Assembly: GCA_020025075.1 (NCBI GenBank)
Contig: JAHHSR010000022.1
Location: 1 to 21,088 of the forward strand
DNA: 21,088 bases
Origin: Pectinatus sp.
GTDB taxonomy: Bacteria > Bacillota > Negativicutes > Selenomonadales > Selenomonadaceae
Reading direction: 5' to 3'
The position numbers and the translations under genes were made by a program. The notes under the pieces were generated by a model, which ran no database searches, had not been told where the DNA came from, and saw only the letters and a program-made list of their open reading frames with translations. Of this stretch, positions 1 to 7,586 are shown piece by piece. How positions within the stretch are numbered: position 1 is the first letter of the stretch; each line of letters begins with the position of its first letter.

Positions 1-54
1 TCGTGTATCAGACTTCTCAAGAATCCCCCACTTCTATAAGTGGGGGAGGTTCAA
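1..54 (+). mobile_element. Right end of an IS200/IS605-family (TnpB-type) element
   Basis: A perfect hairpin at 24-47 (10-bp stem TCCCCCACTT/AAGTGGGGGA, loop CTAT) is followed by GAGGTTCAA, and MCP coding sequence begins immediately after. In the IS200/IS605 family the right end is a subterminal palindrome just inside a TCAA/TTCAA cleavage site, so this reads as the right end of an element in + orientation. Its transposase/tnpB genes lie left of the window. The exact boundary (54 or 55) is uncertain. The element replaces the N-terminal part of the chemotaxis gene. Confidence 0.72.
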
Positions 55-74
55 GGACTTATGCTCAGCAGCGA
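1..74 (+). ncRNA. Predicted 3' part of a TnpB omega RNA (reRNA) with its guide
   Basis: In TnpB-carrying IS200/IS605 elements the right end is transcribed as the omega-RNA scaffold, and roughly 16-20 nt directly downstream of the element serve as the guide. Here the scaffold end would be 1-54 including the 24-47 hairpin, and the guide would start at 55 (GGACTTATGCTCAGCAGCG), inside the MCP gene. The tnpB gene is outside the window, so the omega-RNA role is inferred from the right-end architecture alone. Confidence 0.4.
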
Positions 75-1580
75 TATGACCCGCAATAATGCTTTGATGC
101 AGGATATTAAGGCAAGGACAAATGAATTCACCACATCTTACAATGAGCTTGCGAAGATGAATTTGCCGCCTGAGGAGAGAAAGATTATCAATCAGATTGG
201 TGATATAAGGCAGTCATATCTTGAATCCCGCGGCAAGGCGATAGAGATGGCTTATAATAATCAAAATAAGCAGGCCTATGATTATTATCTCTCTTTATCT
301 CTCTGTGGCTTTGCCAAAAGAAAATGCCTATAATAAGCTGTTCAAAGAACTTACTATTAACATAAATAATCACGCAAAGCTGCTTGATAAGCAAAATCAA
401 GAGATGGGTCATCGGGCAAGCATGATTTTGGTGCTTATCATTGTTTGCTCTGCTATCATCAGCTTTGTTATTGGAGAAATAGTTATTAATAATATTAATG
501 ACTATATGAGAAAGATTACGTTTTATTTGGAAAAACTTTCTAATGGTGATTTTTCAGCTTTGGTAAGCCAAAGGAGCTTAAGCGATAGAAGTGAGTTTGG
601 TGATATTGCGCGTGGCATTGATAAAATGAAAAATAATATGAAAGAGCTTATCAGTCAATCAATGCAGGCTATTGAGCAGGTGGCAGCATCATCAGATGAG
701 CTTTCTGCCAGTGCTGAACAATCGGCGCAGGCTTCCAATCAGGTGGCAAATTCGGTGACTGAGGTTGCTGACAGTGTTGAAAGGCAGCTGACATTGACAC
801 ATGAAACGAATGCGATTACCAAACAAATTGCAGATGAGATGAATAATATAGCCCATCAGGCGCAGATAGTTTCAGCAGCGGCAGAAAATACGGCCCAGAC
901 GGCGGGCGAAGGCGGCAAGGCAATTCAAAAGACGATAGACCAGATGAAGGTAATCGAAGATAAGACGAATAGTACGGCAGGAGTCATCGGTCAGCTCGAG
1001 GAAAAATCCAAGAAGATAGGGCAGATTGTCGATGTCATCTCTGGTATAGAGCCGCCCAGACGAATTTGCTTGCCCTAAACGCCGCCATTGAAGCTGCGCG
1101 TGCCGGCGAAGCAGGAAAGGCTTTGCTGTTGTTGCTGAAGAGGTTAGAAAGCTTGCTGAGCAATCGCAAAATGCTTCAAAGCAAATTACAGATTTGATTG
1201 AAGAAGTGCAGTCGGAAACGAGCAATGCCGTAAGCTATATGACTGATGGAAAAGAGGAAGTTTCCCTTGGTGCTCAGGTTGTTGCCAAGGCCGGAGAAAA
1301 CTTTTTTAATATCTTAAAAATGGTCATGGATATGACGCAGCAGATTAAAGGCATTTCTGATTCCGTTGAAAATGTTACGCAAGGTGCGCAAAAAGTCGTA
1401 TCTGCCGTCCAGTCAATAGATGAAGAAAGCAAAAAATCATCCGAAGAAACGCAAACCATTTCTGCTGCAACAGAGCAGCAATCGGCTTCAATTGGAGAAA
1501 TAGCAAATGCCAGCCAAAACCTTTCCAAGATGGCAGGGGATTTGCAAAATATCGTCAAAAGTTTAAGGTCTAATGCTTGA
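55..1580 (+). pseudogene. Methyl-accepting chemotaxis protein, 5'-truncated and multiply frameshifted
   Basis: Three frames join into one receptor: a 4-helix-bundle ligand domain (no first TM, lost to the IS), a TM segment (about 418-480), HAMP (roughly residues NDYMRKITFYLEKLSNGDFS) and the cytoplasmic signalling domain. Its hairpin tip survives as QTNLLALNAAIEAARAGEAGK in the joined frames. Lesions: (1) a 10-bp tandem duplication at 286-304 giving +1; (2) an extra GA at 1049-1050 just before the codons for the AAQTN tip; (3) a missing G near 1119-1121, where AAGGC replaces the expected AAG GGC. The last frame runs to TGA at 1578-1580. With four independent inactivating changes it cannot make a working receptor. 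The longest surviving frames are 278-1078 and 1194-1580. No chemotaxis partners are nearby. Confidence 0.88.
286..304 (+). repeat. 10-bp tandem duplication inside the MCP pseudogene
   Basis: TATCTCTCTT (286-295) is followed by TATCTCTCT (296-304). Removing one 10-bp unit restores the frame and reads YDYYLSVALPKENAYNKL across the junction, so the duplication explains the first frameshift. Confidence 0.75.
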
Positions 1581-1589
1581 TTAGTTTTT

Positions 1590-1628
1590 GGCGCGCCAAT
1601 GATTTTCATCGGCGCGCCTTAAATTTTT
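1590..1628 (+). terminator. Terminator of the MCP pseudogene
   Basis: GGCGCGCC at 1590-1597 pairs with GGCGCGCC at 1611-1618. An inner ATGA/TCAT pairing extends the stem, and it is followed by TTAAATTTTT. It starts 9 bp after the MCP stop. Confidence 0.7.
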
Positions 1629-1630
1629 GC

Positions 1631-1666
1631 AAAATTAAAGGCCCCTTCCTCGCGGGAAGTGGGCCT
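1631..1666 (-). terminator. Terminator of the methylmalonyl-CoA decarboxylase gene
   Basis: Read on the minus strand, AGGCCCACTTCC and GGAAGGGGCCT (1666 to 1639) form a stem with one bulged A and a CGCGA loop, followed by TTAATTTT. It lies 25 bp past the stop of the minus-strand gene. Confidence 0.65.
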
Positions 1667-1691
1667 AAAAAATATTTGCGGCAAAGGAATA

Positions 1692-2471
1692 TTATTGTCC
1701 TTCGAAATGGGGCTGGCGCTTTTCGATAAAAGCCGTAATTGCTTCCTCATAATCGTGGCTGTCGTAAACCTTGCGGCGCAGTCCTTGCACCCTTTCAAAA
1801 GAGGCGGGGCTTATCGGATATGCTTTGGAAAGAATGCGGAATTCTTCCTTTATGACTTCAATGGACATAAGCGAGCGCGTGTTGATGGAATGAGCCATTT
1901 TCATTGTGAAATCGAAAAGCTCATCTTCCGGGACGAGGTGGTTGATGATGCCAACCTGAAGGGCACGCTTGGCGGGTACGGGATCAGCCGTGAAGAACAT
2001 TTCTTTGGCAATGTTGATGGGCAGGCGGTTCATAAAATGCGTGATGCCCGTCAAATTGTAAGGAACGCCCATTTTGGCTGGCGTCATGGCAAAGCAGGCG
2101 GTATTGTCGGCAATAGTGATATCGCAGGTCATGATGAGGTCGCAGGCACCGCCCCAGACGCTACCGTGAACCATGGCGATGACAGGCCCTAAATATTCCT
2201 CTACAGCGCGCAGCAATTTTTCTAGTGGGTCATAATAGCTGAGTGGGTCACGCATCTTGCGCGGCATTTCCGTGACATCATGGCCGGCTGACCAGACCTT
2301 GGCATCTTCTTTGGCCCGCAAGATGACGATAGGAATTTTTTTGGCGCTGAAATCATCTAGTGCCTCTATAATTGAGTCTACCATTTTTTCGCACAGGCAG
2401 TTGAGCTTTTTGGGATGATTGAGGGTAATAATCCCCACGCGGTCGATGATTTCCTTCTTGATGAAGTCCAT
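1692..2471 (-). CDS. scpB: Methylmalonyl-CoA decarboxylase (crotonase superfamily)
   Basis: A 259-aa soluble crotonase-fold protein closely resembling E. coli ScpB/YgfG, which decarboxylates (R)-methylmalonyl-CoA to propionyl-CoA. Family-specific motifs are present: SAGHD (61-65, with H64), VHGSVWGGA (101-109, the oxyanion-hole region), MGVPYNLTG (134-142, with Y138), and the C-terminal FERVQGLRRKVYDSHDYEEA. H64 and Y138 match the positions of the E. coli active-site His and Tyr. The start was chosen at 2471 because GGAGG lies 7-8 nt upstream; a longer frame to 2564 has no ribosome-binding site. It is monocistronic, with its own promoter element and terminator. The role fits propionate formation from succinate in Negativicutes, although no mutase, epimerase or biotin-dependent decarboxylase genes are adjacent. 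Confidence 0.88.
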   Translation of the reverse strand: MDFIKKEIIDRVGIITLNHPKKLNCLCEKMVDSIIEALDDFSAKKIPIVILRAKEDAKVWSAGHDVTEMPRKMRDPLSYYDPLEKLLRAVEEYLGPVIAMVHGSVWGGACDLIMTCDITIADNTACFAMTPAKMGVPYNLTGITHFMNRLPINIAKEMFFTADPVPAKRALQVGIINHLVPEDELFDFTMKMAHSINTRSLMSIEVIKEEFRILSKAYPISPASFERVQGLRRKVYDSHDYEEAITAFIEKRQPHFEGQ

Positions 2472-2510
2472 TAGTTTTACCTCCATATGAACAGTTGCTC
2501 TTTTTCTATA

Positions 2511-2525
2511 ATGACTTTTTGTCAT
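2511..2525. promoter_or_regulatory. Inverted repeat in the decarboxylase leader, possible operator
   Basis: ATGAC-TTTTT-GTCAT is a perfect 5-bp dyad with a 5-bp centre. It sits between the likely -10 box (2553-2558, minus strand) and the start codon at 2471. The position fits a repressor site, but no regulator is identified and chance is possible. Confidence 0.3.
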
Positions 2526-2552
2526 CAACTGAACATTATTATTCTCTTTATG

Positions 2553-2558
2553 ATTATA
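2553..2558 (-). promoter_or_regulatory. Likely -10 box for the decarboxylase gene
   Basis: TATAAT on the minus strand about 80 bp upstream of the start codon. The hexamer 17 bp further upstream (TACTAT) is a poor -35, so only the -10 is convincing. Confidence 0.35.
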
Positions 2559-2571
2559 GCGCAAAAACAGG

Positions 2572-2794
2572 CGTGATAGTAGTCAAAATATTATAGATAT
2601 ATATTATAAAATACACCTATAAAATAAAAAAAATATATATTATTTTCATAAATGGTGCAAAAAAAATTTGTATTTACTGGAAGATGAATAGTAATGTAAA
2701 TAATGTGGCTAGAGAGCAAACTAAAAAATATGCGTGCGGCAATGGAAGTGCCTTTGATTTGCATAAGAAATAAAAGCTCTTTTCGGCTATGAGC
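2572..2794. other. AT-rich intergenic stretch without a recognisable gene
   Basis: A very AT-rich segment, especially 2585-2700 with runs of TATATA and poly-A, between two divergent transcription units. I see no convincing coding frame with a ribosome-binding site, no long repeat and no RNA gene. Confidence 0.6.
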
Positions 2795-2824
2795 TTGACT
2801 TCTTGGCATTCTTTTCGCTATAGT
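2795..2824 (+). promoter_or_regulatory. Candidate distal promoter for the BLIP-like/PurL-like unit
   Basis: TTGACT (2795-2800), 18-bp spacer, TATAGT (2819-2824). It would give a leader of about 200 nt that includes a small dyad near 2843-2861 (AATGCC TA AGGCGTT). Confidence 0.4.
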
Positions 2825-2942
2825 AAAATTGGCTAAGAAGATATAATGCCTAAGGCGTTATTTTATCCGACAGATGGGCGCGCATTTTTATGAAAAGGAC
2901 AGCTTTTGGTGATGATTTTTCCCCATAAGGGCAGAAGAAATA

Positions 2943-2971
2943 TTGTATCTGTCTAAAAAGTGCACTATAAT
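2943..2971 (+). promoter_or_regulatory. Candidate proximal promoter for the BLIP-like/PurL-like unit
   Basis: TTGTAT (2943-2948), 17-bp spacer, TATAAT (2966-2971). The start codon follows 62 bp after the -10, so this is the more economical promoter. Confidence 0.45.
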
Positions 2972-3032
2972 TAGCTTTGATTTGGTATTTTGGCTGGAAA
3001 TTTGCCAGTATTTTGATAATCAGGTGGGCGAA

Positions 3033-3653
3033 ATGAAAAAACATAAATTTCTTATTTTTAGTTTATTTGCCGTCATCTGCCTGACAATTTTAGCTGTAGA
3101 CTTTCTCGATGATGGTGGGCTTTTCTTTGATAATTTAGGTCATGCTTCAGACCCGCACGATATTGAGATAGCGCAAAAGGAATATCGGCGCTTTTCCAAT
3201 ATACAGCTTGGTAATTCATGCGAGGGCGTACAAGAAATTATGCATTCGTGCGGGCGCCTCATTCACACGAATAAGATAGGCATGGTGAAGGAATATACCT
3301 ATGTCTGGACGGATGATGAAATTAAGATTACGTGCTCTTTCCGCGACGATAAGCTGTATGCAAAATCGATAAATGGGTTCGACATATGTGAACTTTGGCC
3401 GCACAATAAGAAAATAAAATTTGATGCGGAGGCATATGAACAAATTAAGATGGGTATGAGCTATGAAGAGGTCGAAAAATTGCTCTCCAATAGGGGACTT
3501 TTAATTTCTAAGTCTGAATATGGCGATGGGCGTATAACGCAGCTTTACAGCTGGGAAAATCAAAAGCACGAACGCGTCAATGTCATGTTTGTCGATGGTC
3601 ATGTCTCTAATAAATGGCAATTTGGCTTAGAAAAAAGTAGCTCATCTAATTGA
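3033..3653 (+). CDS. Membrane-anchored protein with two BLIP/BamE-like repeats
   Basis: A 206-aa protein with a basic start and one hydrophobic helix (residues 5-24), giving an N-terminal anchor or uncleaved signal. Cys16 is not in a good lipobox (Val-Ile precede it), so a lipoprotein is less likely. Two related modules follow: 53-115 (IQLGNSCEGVQEIMHSCG ... YTYVW ... SFRDDKLYAKS) and 134-200 (IKMGMSYEEVEKLL ... YSWEN ... MFVDGHVSNKWQFGL). The pattern of G-x-S/x-EV-x-x-L-L, aromatic beta strand, then F-x-D/x-K/H-V-x-x-K matches the BLIP/DUF3862/SmpA-OmlA fold, usually a secreted protein-binding module. The start at 3033 has AGGTGGG just upstream. It precedes the PurL-like gene by 20 bp and is probably co-transcribed with it. 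Precise function unknown. Confidence 0.68.
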   Translation: MKKHKFLIFSLFAVICLTILAVDFLDDGGLFFDNLGHASDPHDIEIAQKEYRRFSNIQLGNSCEGVQEIMHSCGRLIHTNKIGMVKEYTYVWTDDEIKITCSFRDDKLYAKSINGFDICELWPHNKKIKFDAEAYEQIKMGMSYEEVEKLLSNRGLLISKSEYGDGRITQLYSWENQKHERVNVMFVDGHVSNKWQFGLEKSSSSN

Positions 3654-3673
3654 AATCGCGGGAGGTTTAAGTT

Positions 3674-6600
3674 ATGCCTGTTAAGAGAATATATGTAGAG
3701 AGGCGGCCGGGTTTTTTCAATGTGCAGGCACAGCGGCTATGCAATGAGCTGCGCTCTTTTTTGGATTTGCCGGAGCTTCGTTATGTCAGGCTTTTTCGCT
3801 GCTATGACATGGAGAATATAAGCGACGAGGATTTTTCCCAAGTACGCGATATTGCCTTTGCCAACCCTGCTGTCGATGTTCTTTATGAGGAAAATCTGCC
3901 GGATTTGACGCGCGATTTTGTCTTTGCGTATGAAGTGTTGCCGGGCGAGTATGATGAGCTTTCGGATTTAGCAGAGCAGTGCGTGCAGATTGTGATAGGC
4001 AAGCAGCGCCCAATAATCCGCACATCCTGTGTCGTAAGCGTTTCTAATTCCATTGGGCAAGAAGCCTTTGAAAAGGTGAAAAAGTATTGCATTAACGCCC
4101 AGCAATACCGCGAGATATCCTTAGACAAGCCGCAATCTTTGGTGCAGGGAAGGACTGCGCCGATAACGCCGGAGCCTGCCGGAGAGGTGGAAGCATTTAT
4201 TGATTTGCCAGACTCCATGCTTTTAGGCATTGCAAAGCGCTTTGGGCTTTCTTTGACGGTGGCGGAACTGTCCTTTTGCCGCAATTATTTTCGCGATAAG
4301 CAAAAGCGCAATCCGACGGAGATGGAGCTTTTAGTAATTGACGCCTTTTGGCGCAAGAGGCGCCAAAAGCGGCATTTTGTGCGCCCGATTGAGGCGGTGT
4401 CTTTTGCAGAGGGCAATTACAAAAAGATTTTTTCTGAGGCATTTGGCCATTATGAGGCCAATAGGTGCATCAAAGGCGAAAAGGAGGCCATGACGCTGCA
4501 GGATGTGGCGCAGATGGGCCTATGGGAATTGAAGCGCCAAAATGGTCTCATGGACGTTGACTTTTCGCAAGATAGTGATTTAAGTGGCATAATCGTCCCC
4601 GCCATGGTCGGCGGCAAGCAGGAAGATTGGCTGGTGCTGTTTCAAAATGAGCAGGCAGGGCGCTCGCTCTTAGCACCGGAAGGAGAGGTGTCAGGACGTT
4701 GCCTCGGCTCTGTCGTGCGCGACCCGCTCTCAGGGCGCAGCTATGTCTATCAGGCCATGCGGATTACGGCTTGTGGTGAGCCAAATGCCAAGGACCCTTT
4801 CTGGCAAGGCGGGCGCCCGCAGCTTAAAGCTACGCGCGAGGCAGCCTCAGGCAGCAGCGTTTATGCTAGCCGCATTGGCGTTCCCGTTGGCTATGTGCGT
4901 GAATATTACCATCCAGGCTATGGCGCAGAGCACCTAGAGGCGGCACTGGGCATTGGTGCAGTGCGCAAAGAAGACCTCAATACGCAGCCTCCTGAGCAAG
5001 GGGACCTCATTGTCGTAATCGGCGGTGCGCCGGGTCATGGCGGTATTTTTGCCGAGGAAAATGCGCGCGCTGATTGGCAAAGCCGTTCTCGTGTCAAGCA
5101 TGCCAACGCCCTTATTGAAAGGCGCTTGCAAAGACTTTTGCATAATCGCGAAGCGCTCTCTCTTATCAAGCGCTGTCGCTGTGTTGAAGAAGGGGGCATT
5201 TGCCTTGCGGCGGGAGAATTGGCAGCAGGGGTTTATTTAAATCTCGACTTTTTGCAGGATAAATATCAAGTCGAAGATGGCGCTCAGCTTGCTTTAGGCG
5301 AGGTCAAAGAACGCTTGGTCGTCCTTTTGAAACGTGAGGATGCGCCCAAGCTTATGCAGCTTTGCGGCGCTGAAAATCTTACGGCATCTATTGCCGGCAC
5401 GGTAATTGATGAAGAAATTTTGCATGTTGTCTGCAAGGATGAAGCCATTGTCGATTTGCCGCGCGAAATCCTCTTTAGCAGTAAGGCACAACAGCCCATA
5501 AAGGTTCAGATTGAGATGCCTGATGCTAAAAAGTCATACTTTATGGGAGGAATTATCCAAGACTGCCGCGGCATGGATTTTGCACAGCTATGGCTTGAAA
5601 ATCTGCGCGATTATAATGTTTGCGGGCAAGAAGGGCTCATCGAGCAGTTTGATGCTACTGTGGGAACGAAGAACTTACTTTTGCCTTTAGGTGGATATTG
5701 GCAAAGGAGCGCTAGCGATGGCATGGCATCACTTTTGCCAACAGAGGACTGTGAGACAGCTACGCTTGCTTCTTGTGGTTTTGACCCGCATCTTGCGCAG
5801 TGGAGTCCTTTTCATGCCGGCTTTTATGCTGTAATTGAGGCGCTTTCCAAAATAGTGGCGATGGGTGGCAATTATGCTCGGGCACGTCTTTGCCTGCAAG
5901 AGCGTTTTGCTGAGCCAGGTGAAGACGGCCAAAAATGGGGAAAATCGTTGGCGGCCCTTTTGGGGGCTTACTGGGCACAGGTTTCCTTTGGTACAGCTGT
6001 AATAGGGGGCAATGAGTCCTTAAGCGGTGCCGCGGAAGGCAAGGCCGATGCTCTTTCGTTTTTGGCTTATGCTGTCTGCCCGGTCGAAGCGGAAAATATC
6101 ATTTCATCGGAATTTAAGCTGGCCGGCAATGAGGTCTACATTTTGCCTTTGCCACACGATGCTTACGATTTGCCAGACTGCAAGGCGCTACAGCGCAATT
6201 TTGCTGCCGTGCGCGAGCTGGTAGAGAACAAGAAGGTCTATTCGGCACTTAGCATTGGCAAGGGCGGCGTTGCAGCCGCAGTGAGCAAGATGTGCATGGG
6301 CGAAAACTTGGGCTTTCGCTTCAACGACAGTTTAAATCACGATTTGCAGAAGCTCTTTGCACCGCTATATGGCGCCTTGCTTATTGAGGTTAGTGCGGGC
6401 GCAGCACTCGACGAGTTAAAAGATACGCACGCTTATCTTTTGGGCAAAGTTCACAAGGTTCCGAGCATTGTCTGTGGCAATGACGTCGTGACGGTGGAAG
6501 AAGCTGTAGAAAGTTATAATGATGTACTAGAAGAAGTATTCCCGACGCGCATTGTAACAGCTAAGAGCAATATGTCTTCGCGCAATATGTTGAACAACAA

Positions 6601-7534
6601 TTTGGGTCTCAAGGCGGAAAAAGTTTTTTCGCTGCCGAGCTATGATATTTCCTTGAGCAGCAATCGCGGCTTTTCCAAACCTTTTAGCAGCGAATTTCAT
6701 TGCCAAAATCCCTTGCGTGGCACTTGGCATCTGCCTCAACCGCAGGTATTTATTCCTGTCTTTCCGGGAACGAGCTGTGAATATGATCTTGAAGCGGCCT
6801 TTAAGAAAGCTGGAGCGGCAGTAGAGACGGTCGTGTTCAAGAACCTCACCGAGCAATCGGTAAAAGAAGCGCTTGAAACATTAGCTACTAAGATACGAAA
6901 AGCGCAAATTTTAGCTTTGCCCGGCGGCTTTTTAGGGCATGAGCAGGCAGATAGTTGCAGCACTTTTGTCGCTGCCGCGCTTTCTGCACCTAGGGTTTTA
7001 GATGCCGTTCAATCACTTCTTTATCGTCAAGATGGCTTAATTGTCGGCTTTAGCAGCGGCTTTCAGGCACTTTTGAAGTTGGGCCTTTTGCCATATGGCC
7101 ACATTTGTCGCATGACGGTTGATTCGCCAAGCTTGAGCTGCAATGAAATTGGACGGCGCGTAGCGCGCATCGTGCAGACAAAGGTTGTCTCGGATTTGTC
7201 GCCTTGGTTTAATAAGGCTGGCCTTGGCCATTTGGCCATGGCTCCTGTATCTCATGCGCAAGGGCGGTTTTTTGCCTCATCTCAAATGCTGGCGCAACTG
7301 CGTAAAAATGGGCAGATTGCAACGCAATATGTTGATGGCGAGGGCAACGTTTCGATGGATAGTCGCTATAATCCCAATGGCTCCGTGGATGCGATTGAGG
7401 GCATTACAAGTCCCGATGGACGTGTCTTGGGAAAAATGGCCCACAACGAACGTTCCTTAGATGGTTTGTCAATAAATGTTTTGCGCAATCAAGAACAATA
7501 TATCTTTGAGTCTGGCGTAGAGTATTTCCGTTAA
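3674..7534 (+). CDS. Full-length PurL (FGAM synthase) homologue lacking catalytic motifs
   Basis: 1286 aa, uninterrupted, start preceded by GGGAGG. It aligns from end to end with the single-chain clostridial-type phosphoribosylformylglycinamidine synthase (fourth step of purine synthesis). Scaffold motifs survive: RDPLSGRSYVYQAMR (349-363), WSPFH (710-714), KIVAMGG (726-732), FIPVFPGTSCEYD (1026-1038), LPGGF (1082-1086), RYNPNGSVDAIEGITSPDGRV (1231-1251). Catalytic motifs do not. The conserved W-SDHCRHTTF is WRKRRQKRHF (226-235); THNHPTEIEPFGGA is replaced around 327-340; the synthetase GGRTGRDG loop is GGAPGHGG (450-457). In the glutaminase domain GICNGFQ is GFSSGFQ (1125-1131, nucleophile Cys to Ser1127) and SHGEGRF is SHAQGRF (1193-1199, Glu to Gln). 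Family comparison is from memory. An intact frame of this length with such losses suggests a selected pseudoenzyme, not a decaying gene. A genuine purL is expected elsewhere. Confidence 0.85.
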   Translation: MPVKRIYVERRPGFFNVQAQRLCNELRSFLDLPELRYVRLFRCYDMENISDEDFSQVRDIAFANPAVDVLYEENLPDLTRDFVFAYEVLPGEYDELSDLAEQCVQIVIGKQRPIIRTSCVVSVSNSIGQEAFEKVKKYCINAQQYREISLDKPQSLVQGRTAPITPEPAGEVEAFIDLPDSMLLGIAKRFGLSLTVAELSFCRNYFRDKQKRNPTEMELLVIDAFWRKRRQKRHFVRPIEAVSFAEGNYKKIFSEAFGHYEANRCIKGEKEAMTLQDVAQMGLWELKRQNGLMDVDFSQDSDLSGIIVPAMVGGKQEDWLVLFQNEQAGRSLLAPEGEVSGRCLGSVVRDPLSGRSYVYQAMRITACGEPNAKDPFWQGGRPQLKATREAASGSSVYASRIGVPVGYVREYYHPGYGAEHLEAALGIGAVRKEDLNTQPPEQGDLIVVIGGAPGHGGIFAEENARADWQSRSRVKHANALIERRLQRLLHNREALSLIKRCRCVEEGGICLAAGELAAGVYLNLDFLQDKYQVEDGAQLALGEVKERLVVLLKREDAPKLMQLCGAENLTASIAGTVIDEEILHVVCKDEAIVDLPREILFSSKAQQPIKVQIEMPDAKKSYFMGGIIQDCRGMDFAQLWLENLRDYNVCGQEGLIEQFDATVGTKNLLLPLGGYWQRSASDGMASLLPTEDCETATLASCGFDPHLAQWSPFHAGFYAVIEALSKIVAMGGNYARARLCLQERFAEPGEDGQKWGKSLAALLGAYWAQVSFGTAVIGGNESLSGAAEGKADALSFLAYAVCPVEAENIISSEFKLAGNEVYILPLPHDAYDLPDCKALQRNFAAVRELVENKKVYSALSIGKGGVAAAVSKMCMGENLGFRFNDSLNHDLQKLFAPLYGALLIEVSAGAALDELKDTHAYLLGKVHKVPSIVCGNDVVTVEEAVESYNDVLEEVFPTRIVTAKSNMSSRNMLNNNLGLKAEKVFSLPSYDISLSSNRGFSKPFSSEFHCQNPLRGTWHLPQPQVFIPVFPGTSCEYDLEAAFKKAGAAVETVVFKNLTEQSVKEALETLATKIRKAQILALPGGFLGHEQADSCSTFVAAALSAPRVLDAVQSLLYRQDGLIVGFSSGFQALLKLGLLPYGHICRMTVDSPSLSCNEIGRRVARIVQTKVVSDLSPWFNKAGLGHLAMAPVSHAQGRFFASSQMLAQLRKNGQIATQYVDGEGNVSMDSRYNPNGSVDAIEGITSPDGRVLGKMAHNERSLDGLSINVLRNQEQYIFESGVEYFR

Positions 7535-7535
7535 G

Positions 7536-7585
7536 AAAAAACTCCCCATAGTGCAGGTTAGGCTAATCACTATGGGGAGTTTTTT
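7536..7585. terminator. Bidirectional terminator between the PurL-like gene and aroH
   Basis: ACTCCCCATAGTG (7541-7553) pairs perfectly with CACTATGGGGAGT (7568-7580) around a 14-nt loop. It is flanked by an A run on the left and a T run on the right, so it serves both converging genes. Confidence 0.88.
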
Positions 7586-7586
7586 G

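Noticed and set aside
1659..2192. Open frame of 177 codons on the plus strand
   Set aside because: It is antisense to the well-supported methylmalonyl-CoA decarboxylase, has no ribosome-binding site and shows no protein-family motif.
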